Shown here: positions 6,239 to 15,250 of the stretch, piece after piece
Layout: every line of letters begins with the position of its first letter
Position numbering within the stretch: position 1 is the first letter of the stretch
Source of the DNA: Alcanivorax sp.
Lineage (GTDB): Bacteria > Pseudomonadota > Gammaproteobacteria > Pseudomonadales > Alcanivoracaceae
Length of the DNA stretch: 64,000 nucleotides
Assembly: GCF_002733835.1 (NCBI RefSeq)
Contig: NZ_NVWY01000004.1
Span: 1 to 64,000, forward strand
Direction: 5' to 3'
Program-made: the position numbers and the translations under genes
Notes under the pieces: model-generated
Told to the model about the DNA's origin: nothing
What the model saw: the letters and a program-made list of their open reading frames with translations, nothing else
Database searches by the model: none

Positions 6239-9164
6239 AGCTCTCAACCTGTTCAAACTTCGCATAACGGCCGGGAATCAGCTCTGCTAACGCGGTAAAA
6301 CTCTTTTTTACCCACTGATCATAGATGTCATCGGTGACCAGGTTGGCATTTGCGATAAGAATATCGATGGCCTGATCCTCGTAGGGCAGGGCCTTGTCTT
6401 CAAGCAGCATGGTGTATTCCTCGAGCTCAAGCTCATCCATGCCGTTGGGCCGCTCCGACTTGATCAGATCTCTGGCCAGCACGCGATACATCTCGCCAAT
6501 CTTGTAGTTGGCGGCGGTGGCGTACTCGGCGACGCCGATCTGGGCCACAGCCTGATAATCCGCCAGCGCTTTTTTCATTACTGTGGTTTTTGCAGCCAGC
6601 GAGGTTTTCAGTGGCTGTTCAAGCTTGATGCGGTTGAATTCCTGGAAGTTCGGTTCAGCCAGAGTAAAGCTGGCGTAGGCGGCGAGCCAGGCGACGCGGT
6701 CGTCGGCATTGTTGCCGGCATCACGGTAGCTGGTGACCAGTTGTTTCAACCAGTAGGTTTCGCGCTCGCTGTTGGCGGTTTTGCGGTTCAGTTCCACCAG
6801 CCTGAATTGTGCTTCGGAGCGGAAATCATAAGGTTGTGGCCATTCCTGCAGGTACTGCTCGTAGAGCGCAATCGATGCTTGCGGCTTCTCGGCCCGGTCC
6901 TGCATTTCGGCGGCGCGCCACATGGCCTGGCGGGCCAGTTCATCGTTCTCGCCTTTATGGTTAGCGGCGATCAGGGTCAGCTCACCGGCAGCGGCGGTAT
7001 AGTTGCCTTGCTGTTCGTAGGCCACCGCCAGTTTGTCCGGAATGGTATCGGCCAGCGGGTCGTTCGGGTAACGCTGACGGAAAGATTCGAGGACGGGAAT
7101 GGCATCGGCGCTACGCTGCTGCTGAATGAACAGGGTGGCGGCGTCAAACTCGGCATTCTTGCGTACAGCGGCTTCCGGCACCGCCTGACCAACGCGCAGG
7201 AAGGTGGCGGCGGCCACGTCCAGGTTGCCCTGGTCCCGCTGTTGCTCGCCCTGGCGGTAGATGCTGAGCGCCAGTTTTTCGCGGTATTCAGCGCGTTGTT
7301 CCGGCGGCACTTCCAGTAGCAGAAGCTTGTTGTAGGCCAGTTCGGAAACCTTGAAGCGGCCAAGATCGAATTCGCCGTTGGCAATGGTGGCCCAGCCGTA
7401 GCGAAGCATTTCCGGCGCCGGAGCCGGATCGCGACTGACCAGAATGCCGGCGGTTTTCACTGCACCTTCCACATCACCAAGAGCGAGCTGATCTTCGGCG
7501 GTATCGTGCAACACGTTGGTTGCCTGCGGGTGTTGCGGGAAGTTTTGTCCAAACTTCTGGGCGCTGGCGATTTTCTGTTGGCGCCATTGGGTGGCCTGTT
7601 CCTGCTCGAGCTCGCCATCAAGAATTTTCTGGTAGGCAACCAGCGCGGAGAAGGCGGCGTCGCCACCGGTGGTGTGTTCGGGGTAGCTATAGGCGGTGCG
7701 CTCGAATTCGGTGATCGCCGCCGGGTAGTCGTTGGCGGCGAATAACACATCGGCGTAGCGGTGGTTCACGTCACCCTGATTGGTGCTGACCGGCGGCGTA
7801 TCCAGGAACTCTTTATACCAGCGTGCCGGGGCCTGGTAGTCGGCAGGCTTGCCGGATTTCTGGGCGAGCACATGGTGGTATTCGGCCAGGTCGAGGATAT
7901 GCCCCTTGAGCAGATCCACATATTGCTGGCGGATATCCGGGTGGCGGTTCCAGTACTCGCTGTTCACCCCATAGTGATCGATGAATTTTTCTTTCGCCGG
8001 CAGTACCAGTGTCGGGAACCCCCCTTTCTGGTAAGACTCGATCTGCAGAGTGGAGAACTCCGGGGCCAGGCGGGAATCCGGATAGACCTGAACGAACATG
8101 TCGTAGGTTTCCGCCGCATCGCGGAAACGTTCCTGATTCAGGTAGACGTCACCCAGGGTGCGGTAAATCTCCGGTTCGTAGTCCCGGTTGCCGTTGCGGG
8201 CAAACCAGGCTTTCACTGACTTGGCGCCATTCAGGTTGCTGAAGCTGAGGCTGACAACCCGTTGGGTATCGCCGAACAGCTTGCTTTCCATGCTGGTGTC
8301 ATCAGCCAGTACGGCCTCGCCGTTCAGGTTGTCCAGCAGGGTAAAGAAACTGTTCTGGGCGCGTTCGTATTCGCCCAGTTTGTAGTAGCTCCAGCCGTGC
8401 TTGTACAGCGCCTGGTTATAGAATTCGTTACGCTCGCCCCGTTCGATGACGTCGGCATAGGCTTTTTCTGCGTATTCGTAGTCGCCTTCCGAGAACAGCA
8501 TTTCACCACGCCGGAACTGAGCTTCCAGTGCCCATTCGCTATTGGGGTATTGCTCTACCAGGGAGTCGAGACTGCTGCGGGCCTTGTCCAGGTCTCCATC
8601 CATGGCGTAGGCCTTGGATAGCAGGTAATAGGCTTCGGCGCGTTCGTTGGCGTCGTTGGTGCTGTTCAACAATTCCTGATACAGCTGAATGGCGGTGCTG
8701 TAATCCACATCCTCGTCGGCCAGGGTGGGGGACATGGTACCCGCCAGATCCAGCAGGGCCAGCTTGCGCTCGGTGTCGTCGGTGGTTTTCACCTGGGACA
8801 TGGTGTTGTCGTAGACGAGCTGGTCGACTTTCTGTTCCAGCTGCGCTTCTTCTTGCTGGGCGATCTGCATGTCCTGTTCGGTGGCAGATGCCAGTGCCAG
8901 GTCGGCCATGCGCCGCAGGGTCTTGGCCCGGCGCTGCGGATCATCGAACAGTTCAGCTGCCTGACGGTAGCTGTTCAAGGCATCCTGGGTGGAGGCGCTT
9001 TCCAGTTGCTGCTCTTCAATGACAATGTCTGTGCTTTCCAGGTCCGCCAGGGTGGTTCCCCCGAAACGGGCCTGTTGCTCCAGGGTGCCACTTGGCGGTG
9101 CGGATGCGCAGCCCCCCAGGGCCACCATCGCGGCTGCCAGACTATGCAGGCGAAATCGTTTCAC
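6219..9164 (-). CDS. Large TPR protein, probable lipoprotein
   Basis: This 981-aa protein begins with a short signal sequence and a plausible lipobox (VALGGC, Cys19). It then consists almost wholly of TPR-like helical repeats, with recurrent motifs such as FRRGEMLFSEGDYEYAEKAY (about 218-237). It starts at a GTG whose last two bases are the first two of the upstream stop TGA (GTGA at 9164-9161), so it is coupled to the 638-aa TPR gene. Large TPR lipoproteins next to ExbB/ExbD motors occur in the Agl-Glt gliding system and its relatives. A periplasmic or outer-membrane scaffold role is inferred. Confidence 0.8.
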   Translation of the reverse strand: MKRFRLHSLAAAMVALGGCASAPPSGTLEQQARFGGTTLADLESTDIVIEEQQLESASTQDALNSYRQAAELFDDPQRRAKTLRRMADLALASATEQDMQIAQQEEAQLEQKVDQLVYDNTMSQVKTTDDTERKLALLDLAGTMSPTLADEDVDYSTAIQLYQELLNSTNDANERAEAYYLLSKAYAMDGDLDKARSSLDSLVEQYPNSEWALEAQFRRGEMLFSEGDYEYAEKAYADVIERGERNEFYNQALYKHGWSYYKLGEYERAQNSFFTLLDNLNGEAVLADDTSMESKLFGDTQRVVSLSFSNLNGAKSVKAWFARNGNRDYEPEIYRTLGDVYLNQERFRDAAETYDMFVQVYPDSRLAPEFSTLQIESYQKGGFPTLVLPAKEKFIDHYGVNSEYWNRHPDIRQQYVDLLKGHILDLAEYHHVLAQKSGKPADYQAPARWYKEFLDTPPVSTNQGDVNHRYADVLFAANDYPAAITEFERTAYSYPEHTTGGDAAFSALVAYQKILDGELEQEQATQWRQQKIASAQKFGQNFPQHPQATNVLHDTAEDQLALGDVEGAVKTAGILVSRDPAPAPEMLRYGWATIANGEFDLGRFKVSELAYNKLLLLEVPPEQRAEYREKLALSIYRQGEQQRDQGNLDVAAATFLRVGQAVPEAAVRKNAEFDAATLFIQQQRSADAIPVLESFRQRYPNDPLADTIPDKLAVAYEQQGNYTAAAGELTLIAANHKGENDELARQAMWRAAEMQDRAEKPQASIALYEQYLQEWPQPYDFRSEAQFRLVELNRKTANSERETYWLKQLVTSYRDAGNNADDRVAWLAAYASFTLAEPNFQEFNRIKLEQPLKTSLAAKTTVMKKALADYQAVAQIGVAEYATAANYKIGEMYRVLARDLIKSERPNGMDELELEEYTMLLEDKALPYEDQAIDILIANANLVTDDIYDQWVKKSFTALAELIPGRYAKFEQVESYVDIIY

Positions 9165-11077
9165 GATCCTTTCCTCTGGTTCTTCTCACCGGAGACAGAC
9201 GAGTCTTGCAGGCGGGCAATGGCCAGGTGTGCTTCGGCCAGCTGGTCAGCCAGCTTTTGCTGGTTGGCGTGGAGCAGGGCGAGGGCGTCGGCCTGCATAT
9301 TTTGCTCCAAGGCCAGCAAGGTCTCTTCTGTCAGGTGCTTTATTTGTTTTATTTTCTGGTCTTGTGCGGCGAGGCGCAGGCCTACGTCGTCACGGGTGCG
9401 CAGGGTGGCATCGCGGATTTGCTGGCTTATGGCCGCAATACGCTGCGCCAGCACCTGGCTTTCTTCGCGCAATTGGGTAGCAGCTTGCACTTGTTGCTCG
9501 CGCTGTTCCACCGACTGGTGGGCAATATCCCAAAGTAACAGGCCACGGACCCGGCGCAGGCGAATGGCGTTGTTGTGATCAGAGCCAGGGATGCGACCGA
9601 ATTGGTGGGCGAGGGCATCGACTTTCTTCCACATGATGGCCTGTTCAGCATTGGCCACATCGGCGGGGTTTTCCAGATCCACATAGTTGGGGATACGGTT
9701 GGCCAGTTTGTCGCTGGCCTGGCTGAGCGTTTCCTGGCGGCTCATCAAGCCGGTGACCTGACCACGGACATGGGGCAGGTTGCGGTTCAGTGTGTCGCGT
9801 TGTTGTTGGTAGCTTTGCTGCAGGGCGGGAAGGGCGTCCTGCCAATGCTCCACCATGGATTTGATCTGTTGAATTTGCCGGTAGTGCTCAAAGCGCTGGG
9901 CAAAATGATTGCTGGAAAACAGCTTGTATAAATACGACAGCTCGCCGCCTTTTGCCATGTCGCTGGTATTGGCGGGGAGTAATCCGGCCGCGTTTTCGTC
10001 TTCAGGCAGCAAGGCTTCGGACCAGCCAGGTTTGGCGATGTTATCGATGGCGCGCTGAATGTCCTTAAGGGCCTCGCGGTATTGGGTGGCTGCATACTGA
10101 TAGCCCGACAGCGCTTGGGGCAGGCCGCCGAGCTCTTCATAGGCGCGGGGTGCCAGCATCAACGCTTCCTGCACGGAGGGATGGCTGCTGTTACGGTGCA
10201 CGGCTTCCAGCCACAGGGGCAGGGCCCGTTTTACGTCGCCGGCGCGGTAGTTCGCCAGGCCAAGCGCGAGCAGGGCGTCTTCGGAGAATGGGCCGTCGCT
10301 GCGTACCTGGCGCAGGGCGGCGCGGGCATTCTCCAGGTTGCCGCCTTTCAATTCTGTCAGGCCTGATGCCAGTGCAGCCCGGTCGCGCAGTGCCAGAGCC
10401 TGATTGCTGCTGCCGCCGGCGGACAGCAAGGATTTAAGCAACTCGAGGCCTTGATCCTGGTGGCCGGCCCGGATCAGCGCTACCCCCATGTTGTAGCTGG
10501 CGTAACGGCCTTCGTCAGTGTTCAGGGGAACGGAGTGAAGATAATCCAGGGCACCGGTGAAGTCGCCTTCAGCCATGAGGATATTGGCCAGCATCAGGCG
10601 GCGACGGGCTTCATCGGCCGGTTCCAGGCCTTGCATATTGTCGCCATCGAGAATCATGGCGGCGTCGGTGTAGTTGCCTTCGCGGTAGTGCAGGGCGGCT
10701 TTGTGTAACCAGGTCTGGGCGCGAGTGCGGCTGCGAATATCCTTTGCCAGCAGCCGGTTGAAGATTACCTCGGCTTTGCCTGGTAGCCCGTAGGTAACAT
10801 AGAGGTCACCAAGGACCAGTTCGGCGTAATCGGTATCTTCATTGAAAAGTTGCTGCTGTTGGTTGGTCAGCAGCAGGTTAATGGCGTCGAAGCTGGCTTC
10901 GCGGTAGTAGTCATACATGACTTCTCCAAACGCCAGATAACGGTGCTCTTCTTCGCCAAGGACCTGTGGGCCAGTGTCAATCTCATCGAAGAACTCAACC
11001 TTGGCGGCCTGGGCCGGAGTCAGGTTGATAGCTAACAGCGAACACAACAGCCACCGTTGCATGCGGGGTCGTGTCAT
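9161..11077 (-). CDS. Exported TPR protein
   Basis: This 638-aa protein has a signal peptide (about residues 1-24, ending in AQA), TPR-type repeats over roughly residues 50-320 and a helical, probably coiled-coil C-terminus (about 380-620, rich in Gln, Glu and Leu). I chose the ATG at 11077 because it overlaps the stop of the 172-aa gene (ATGA); a GTG at 11089 is the alternative. It is the second gene of the envelope cluster. TPR and coiled-coil segments suggest a periplasmic scaffold. No enzymatic motif is visible. Confidence 0.8.
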   Translation of the reverse strand: MTRPRMQRWLLCSLLAINLTPAQAAKVEFFDEIDTGPQVLGEEEHRYLAFGEVMYDYYREASFDAINLLLTNQQQQLFNEDTDYAELVLGDLYVTYGLPGKAEVIFNRLLAKDIRSRTRAQTWLHKAALHYREGNYTDAAMILDGDNMQGLEPADEARRRLMLANILMAEGDFTGALDYLHSVPLNTDEGRYASYNMGVALIRAGHQDQGLELLKSLLSAGGSSNQALALRDRAALASGLTELKGGNLENARAALRQVRSDGPFSEDALLALGLANYRAGDVKRALPLWLEAVHRNSSHPSVQEALMLAPRAYEELGGLPQALSGYQYAATQYREALKDIQRAIDNIAKPGWSEALLPEDENAAGLLPANTSDMAKGGELSYLYKLFSSNHFAQRFEHYRQIQQIKSMVEHWQDALPALQQSYQQQRDTLNRNLPHVRGQVTGLMSRQETLSQASDKLANRIPNYVDLENPADVANAEQAIMWKKVDALAHQFGRIPGSDHNNAIRLRRVRGLLLWDIAHQSVEQREQQVQAATQLREESQVLAQRIAAISQQIRDATLRTRDDVGLRLAAQDQKIKQIKHLTEETLLALEQNMQADALALLHANQQKLADQLAEAHLAIARLQDSSVSGEKNQRKGS

Positions 11078-11592
11078 TGCTGATTCCACTCACGGAATTG
11101 GAATTTGTGCTGTTGGTTATTCAGGTCATCGACCATTTGCATTTCCACCATTTTGCGGCCGGGGCCCTTGGTGAAGCTGTAACTGGTGGTTTTCTGGTAA
11201 TCCTTGCCGAGGGGGTCGTAGCCGGTAATGGTGGCTTCCATGACGTGGCGACCGCTGGTCAGGTTGCCGGTATACAAGCGCTGGATGCCGCCCTTGGTGA
11301 GCGCCTCGAATTCCTGGTCGGAATAAAAGTGGTAACCAACATGGTCACCGTCGATGGTCAGGTTGATGTCCACCAGTCGAATCGGCGTGCCCACGTCGAC
11401 GGAGACAAATATGCTGGTCTGGGGGCTGGCGTAGAGCAGCTCCTGTTCCAGCAGGGTGAGATCCCGGTTCAGGTTGAGGGCTTCGCTCTTGAGTTGGCGA
11501 ATCTGCTCGGACAGACCATCGTCGTCAGCCGCACCGGCAATGGAACACAGGCTCACTAACACGGCGCCGCAGAAGGGCAAAAATGCTTTCAT
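11074..11592 (-). CDS. Exported protein of unknown function, first gene of the TPR-ExbBD cluster
   Basis: This 172-aa protein has a signal peptide (about residues 1-21), a short heptad-like helical segment (about 25-52) and a beta-rich remainder with regular hydrophobic alternation (FVSVDVGTPIRLVDINLTI). I recognise no family with certainty. It heads the nine-gene minus-strand cluster, is coupled to the next gene by a 4-nt overlap, and faces a divergent gene across a 150-nt gap that must hold the cluster promoter. Confidence 0.7.
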   Translation of the reverse strand: MKAFLPFCGAVLVSLCSIAGAADDDGLSEQIRQLKSEALNLNRDLTLLEQELLYASPQTSIFVSVDVGTPIRLVDINLTIDGDHVGYHFYSDQEFEALTKGGIQRLYTGNLTSGRHVMEATITGYDPLGKDYQKTTSYSFTKGPGRKMVEMQMVDDLNNQQHKFQFREWNQQ

Positions 11593-11742
11593 GGGTGGCG
11601 ATCGCTTCTTTTGTTGTTATGGGCCGCCAACGCGGCATTCTTTAGTGCCTAGTTGTAATCAGAAGAACGGCTTAAATCAAGGGTAACCATCGGTCATGAT
11701 TGGCCCTTAGCGCCACCGACGGAGGCTTCTATAGTCAAGTTT

Positions 11743-12621
11743 ATGGATAGCAATGATACGAATTTGCCACTGGTGCTGCGACGGGCATTGTCCGAACGGG
11801 GCTGGAACGAGCAGATAGGGTACCGGCCCGGTGCTGGTGGAGAGACTGCCAGCAGCGGCTTGCTGACGCATTCCGGAGGGCGCTGTTTTGTCAAAATGCA
11901 CCCGAATGCCGCATTGCTGGCAGCGGAAGAAGCCGGGTTGCGGGCCTTGGAGCCGTGGTTACGGGTGCCGCAGGTACAGGGCCGGTACGCCGATGAGGCG
12001 GGCGGGGTCCTGTTTCTGGACGCTCTGGCGCTGGAGCCACTGGGGCAGGCCGGGTGGTGGGCTGCCGGGCAAGCCCTGGCCGGGCTTCATAGCGGGGCCA
12101 CAAACACGGTTTATGGCGGTGTGGCGGACAACTTTATCGGTGGCATGGTGCAGCACAACGGCGACGAAACCGAATGGCCGCGTTTTTTTGCCCGTCAGCG
12201 GCTGCGGCCACAGCTGAAATGGGCAACGGAGAAGGGGCTGCCGGCGCCGGCCTGTCGCGCCGTGCATCGGGTTATTGACCATCTGTCGAAGTGGTTGCCG
12301 CGCAGGCCTGCCAGTGGGTTGTTGCACGGGGACCTGTGGATGGGGAATCTGGGCCAAATTGACGGCCCAGAGCCGGTGTTCTTCGATCCGGCCTGTTATT
12401 ATGGCGACCCGCAGGTGGATCTGGCCATGCTGAACCTGTTCGGCCGACCACCCGAGGCGTTTTATCATGGCTACCAGGGGCATTTGCCGACACCGGAGCA
12501 ACGGGCACGGTGGCCAGTGTATGACCTGTATCACTGGTTGAATCACTTCAACCTGTTTGGCCATTGCTATGCCTCCGCTGTCACCGATACGGCCCGGTTG
12601 CTTTGCCGGGAGCTGGAATAG
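11743..12621 (+). CDS. Fructosamine-kinase family phosphotransferase
   Basis: This 292-aa protein has the bacterial fructosamine kinase / ketosamine-3-kinase layout of the protein-kinase-like fold. The catalytic loop is LLHGDLWMGN with Asp197 and Asn202, and a second metal-binding Asp is in FFDPA (Asp215). Family members phosphorylate sugar adducts on amines, which promotes deglycation; other small-molecule substrates are possible. It is followed after about 36 nt by pdxB in the same direction and is divergent from the TPR cluster. Confidence 0.85.
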   Translation: MDSNDTNLPLVLRRALSERGWNEQIGYRPGAGGETASSGLLTHSGGRCFVKMHPNAALLAAEEAGLRALEPWLRVPQVQGRYADEAGGVLFLDALALEPLGQAGWWAAGQALAGLHSGATNTVYGGVADNFIGGMVQHNGDETEWPRFFARQRLRPQLKWATEKGLPAPACRAVHRVIDHLSKWLPRRPASGLLHGDLWMGNLGQIDGPEPVFFDPACYYGDPQVDLAMLNLFGRPPEAFYHGYQGHLPTPEQRARWPVYDLYHWLNHFNLFGHCYASAVTDTARLLCRELE

Positions 12622-12657
12622 CTGGCGCCAATACTGATGCTTAACCCAAGGATACCG

Positions 12658-13785
12658 ATGCACATTATCGCCGATGCCAACATGCCCGGTTTGGAGCCTT
12701 TCGAGGCCTTTGCCACCGTTGAGCGAGTGGACGGCCGCACCCTGACCCGGGAACAGTTGGGTGAGGCGCAGGTTCTGCTGGTGCGGTCTGTCACCCGTGT
12801 GGATGCCACCTTGCTGGCCGGTTCACAGGTGCGCTTTGTAGGCTCCGCCACTATTGGTACGGACCACGTGGATCTGGCGTACCTGGCCCAGGCAGGCATT
12901 CCGTTTGCCCATGCGCCGGGCTGTAATGCCCGTGCGGTGGCGGAATATGTGCTGCAATCCGTGCTATTGCTGTGCGCGGCCCAGGGGCGATGCCCACGGG
13001 AAACCCGGGTGGCAGTGGTTGGCCTGGGGAATGTGGGGCGTCGCGTAGCGGACTGGCTGGGAGCGCTGGGCATGACGGTGCGCGGCTGTGACCCTCTGCT
13101 GGAGCGTGCCGGTTACGCCGGGCCGGTGAGCCTGGTCCCGCTGGATCAGGTGCTGGATGCCGATATCATCACCTTGCATGTGCCGCTGACCCGCACAGGG
13201 GATGATGCCACCTGGCATCTGCTGGATGCGAACCGGCTTGCCCGGTTGGGGCCGGAACAGATGCTGATTAACACCTGTCGCGGGCCGGTTATCGACAATG
13301 TGGCCCTGTCCCGGCAGCTGGCCGGTGGTGCCGGGCCGTCAACGGTGCTGGATGTGTGGGAGGAAGAGCCGACGGTGCCGCCGACGCTGTATCAGCAGGT
13401 GCTGATGGGCTCGCCGCATATTGCGGGTTACAGCCTGGAAGGCAAGCGCAAAGGGACCCGCATGCTCTATGACGCGGTGTGCGAGTGGGCAGGCAGGGAA
13501 GCGGTGGCAGAGACGGCTGGGGAGGATGCGCCAGTGTTGCGGCAGCCGGTGGCGAGTGATGCGGACCTGTTGGCGTTACTGCAAGCAGCATATCGGCTGG
13601 ACGATGATTACCGGCGATTGGGCGACAGCTTGAATGAAGCGGCCCCTGCTGCGGCCTTTGATCGCCTGCGTAAACAGTATCCTGTCCGTCACGAACTGCA
13701 CCACTGGCAGCATGACGGGGCTGTTGCGGACGCTTGGGCGGCAATTATCCGCCGACTTTTTGAGCCCGATGGTATTGCGCGGTAG
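12658..13785 (+). CDS. pdxB: Erythronate-4-phosphate dehydrogenase
   Basis: This 375-aa D-2-hydroxyacid dehydrogenase family enzyme catalyses the second step of pyridoxal 5'-phosphate synthesis, oxidising 4-phosphoerythronate with NAD. Visible features are the nucleotide-binding [14 protein letters not shown], the catalytic-Arg region [10 protein letters not shown], the [12 protein letters not shown] motif with the catalytic His, and the C-terminal dimerisation domain specific to PdxB. I chose the ATG at 12658 (AAGGA 5 nt upstream) rather than one at 12637, giving the normal family length. Its 3' end overlaps a small convergent gene by 41 nt. Confidence 0.95.
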   Translation: MHIIADANMPGLEPFEAFATVERVDGRTLTREQLGEAQVLLVRSVTRVDATLLAGSQVRFVGSATIGTDHVDLAYLAQAGIPFAHAPGCNARAVAEYVLQSVLLLCAAQGRCPRETRVAVVGLGNVGRRVADWLGALGMTVRGCDPLLERAGYAGPVSLVPLDQVLDADIITLHVPLTRTGDDATWHLLDANRLARLGPEQMLINTCRGPVIDNVALSRQLAGGAGPSTVLDVWEEEPTVPPTLYQQVLMGSPHIAGYSLEGKRKGTRMLYDAVCEWAGREAVAETAGEDAPVLRQPVASDADLLALLQAAYRLDDDYRRLGDSLNEAAPAAAFDRLRKQYPVRHELHHWQHDGAVADAWAAIIRRLFEPDGIAR

Positions 13786-13921
13786 GGTACTGCCACTGAT
13801 CTTCCAGGTGCTCGCAGGCACGCTGGATCATGTCTTCGGTAATGGGAATTTCCCGGCCGTCCTCATCGATGATGGCCGCGCCGTGGAAGTGCGATGCTGA
13901 GGATGTGTTGTTCAGGTTCAT
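13745..13921 (-). CDS. Small PA1571-like conserved protein
   Basis: This 58-aa protein has a central block, [20 protein letters not shown], followed by RACEHLE, matching my memory of a short Pseudomonas family (PA1571-like) of unknown function. AGGGAT lies just upstream of the ATG on the minus strand. It overlaps the 3' end of pdxB tail-to-tail by 41 nt. No signal peptide or membrane segment is present. Confidence 0.7.
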   Translation of the reverse strand: MNLNNTSSASHFHGAAIIDEDGREIPITEDMIQRACEHLEDQWQYPTAQYHRAQKVGG

Positions 13922-14013
13922 GTTTCATCCCTGCTTGTGCAGTTGGCCTTTAAATTTACTTAGCGACTGTCGGTGACAGCAACGCCATTTTTGTATCTGG
14001 ATATGACCCTTTT

Positions 14014-15150
14014 ATGAAAGTTGATCAAGGTCTTTGTCTCGGTGTGTTGGTCAACCCTTATGCCGGGCTGGGTGGCAGCGTGGCCCTGAAGGGGAGCGAC
14101 GGGGTGCAAACCCGGAATGAAGCCCTGCGTCGCGGCGCCGAACCCCAGGCACCAGGTCGGATGAGCCGGGCGCTGAAAGTACTGTCCGCCGTCACCAATG
14201 TGTCTGTTTTGACCTGGGGTGGAGACATGGGCGAGAACAGCTGCCGGGCGGCAAAGGTTCCTTGCACGGTGATTGGTGAGTCGCCCATGCCCAGCAGCCC
14301 GGATGATACCCGTGCTGCTGCTGCTGCCCTGAAAGCGGCCGGGGCTGAACTGATCCTGTTTGCCGGTGGCGATGGCACCGCCCGGGATCTGGTGGATGCC
14401 ATCGGGCTGGGTACCCCTGTGCTGGGCGTGCCGGCAGGATGCAAGATGCATTCTGCCGTGTATGCGGTGAATCCAGAGGCGGCGGGAAGTCTGCTGGCGG
14501 AGCTGGCCGGTGGCGGGTTGGTGGCGCTGGAGAGTGCCGAGGTGCGGGACATCGACGAAGCTGCGTTTCGCGAGGGTGTGGTCAAGGCCCGTCACTATGG
14601 GGAGCTGCAAGTACCGGCAGAGGCCCGTTACCTGCAGCAGGTGAAATGCGGCGGACGGGAAGTGGAAGACCTGGTGATTACCGAAGTAGCGGCCTGGGTG
14701 GCAGACAGTCTGGAAGACGACACCTGGTACCTGATGGGGTCTGGTTCCACGGTGGCGGTGGTGATGGAGCAGCTGGGGCTGGACAATACGCTGCTGGGCG
14801 TGGATCTGGTCCGCAATGGCGAGGTGGTCGCCGCGGATCTCGGTGCCAGGCAGTTACTGGAGCACATTGGCGATGCGCCGGCCAAAGCCGTGATCACCGT
14901 GATTGGCGGCCAGGGGCATTTGTTCGGCCGTGGCAACCAGCAATTCAGCCCTGCACTGATTCGCCGGCTGGGCAAAGAAAATATTCAGATACTGGCTACC
15001 CGAACCAAACTGGAAACCCTGGAAGGGCGGCCCTTGCTGGTGGACAGTGGCGACGCGGCGCTGGACAAGCAGTTGTGCGGGTTATGGCCGGTGACCACCG
15101 GGTATGAGGATCAGATTCTTTACCGGGTGGGGACGAATGCAGGGGATTAG
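14014..15150 (+). CDS. ATP-NAD kinase family protein
   Basis: This 378-aa protein is related to NAD kinases/diacylglycerol kinases. The conserved GGDGTARD motif lies near residues 114-121, preceded by an N-terminal LVNPYAGLGGSVALKGSDG motif. It is of the longer AcoX-like ATP-NAD kinase subgroup and not the essential NadK. It stands alone, convergent with htpX across a REP-type inverted pair. Expected activity is phosphoryl transfer to NAD or a related substrate; the substrate is not proven for this subgroup. Confidence 0.8.
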   Translation: MKVDQGLCLGVLVNPYAGLGGSVALKGSDGVQTRNEALRRGAEPQAPGRMSRALKVLSAVTNVSVLTWGGDMGENSCRAAKVPCTVIGESPMPSSPDDTRAAAAALKAAGAELILFAGGDGTARDLVDAIGLGTPVLGVPAGCKMHSAVYAVNPEAAGSLLAELAGGGLVALESAEVRDIDEAAFREGVVKARHYGELQVPAEARYLQQVKCGGREVEDLVITEVAAWVADSLEDDTWYLMGSGSTVAVVMEQLGLDNTLLGVDLVRNGEVVAADLGARQLLEHIGDAPAKAVITVIGGQGHLFGRGNQQFSPALIRRLGKENIQILATRTKLETLEGRPLLVDSGDAALDKQLCGLWPVTTGYEDQILYRVGTNAGD

Positions 15151-15172
15151 CGGTCAGTCCCCTACGAAGCTG

Positions 15173-15226
15173 CTGTAGGAGTTTGCTTGCAAGCGAACCT
15201 TTTCGGCTGCAAGCAGCCTCCTACAG
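15173..15226. repeat. REPIN (inverted pair of REP sequences)
   Basis: Two REP-like units face each other. CTGTAGGAG (15173-15181) pairs with CTCCTACAG (15218-15226), and each unit holds an inner palindrome (GCTTGCAAGC; GCTGCAAGCAGC). The head GTAG followed by GAG and a palindrome is the layout of Pseudomonas REPs mobilised by RAYT (TnpA-REP) enzymes. It lies between two convergent genes and could also stabilise or terminate their transcripts. Confidence 0.75.
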
Positions 15227-15250
15227 TGCTCCTGCTAAAACTCTTTTTGA

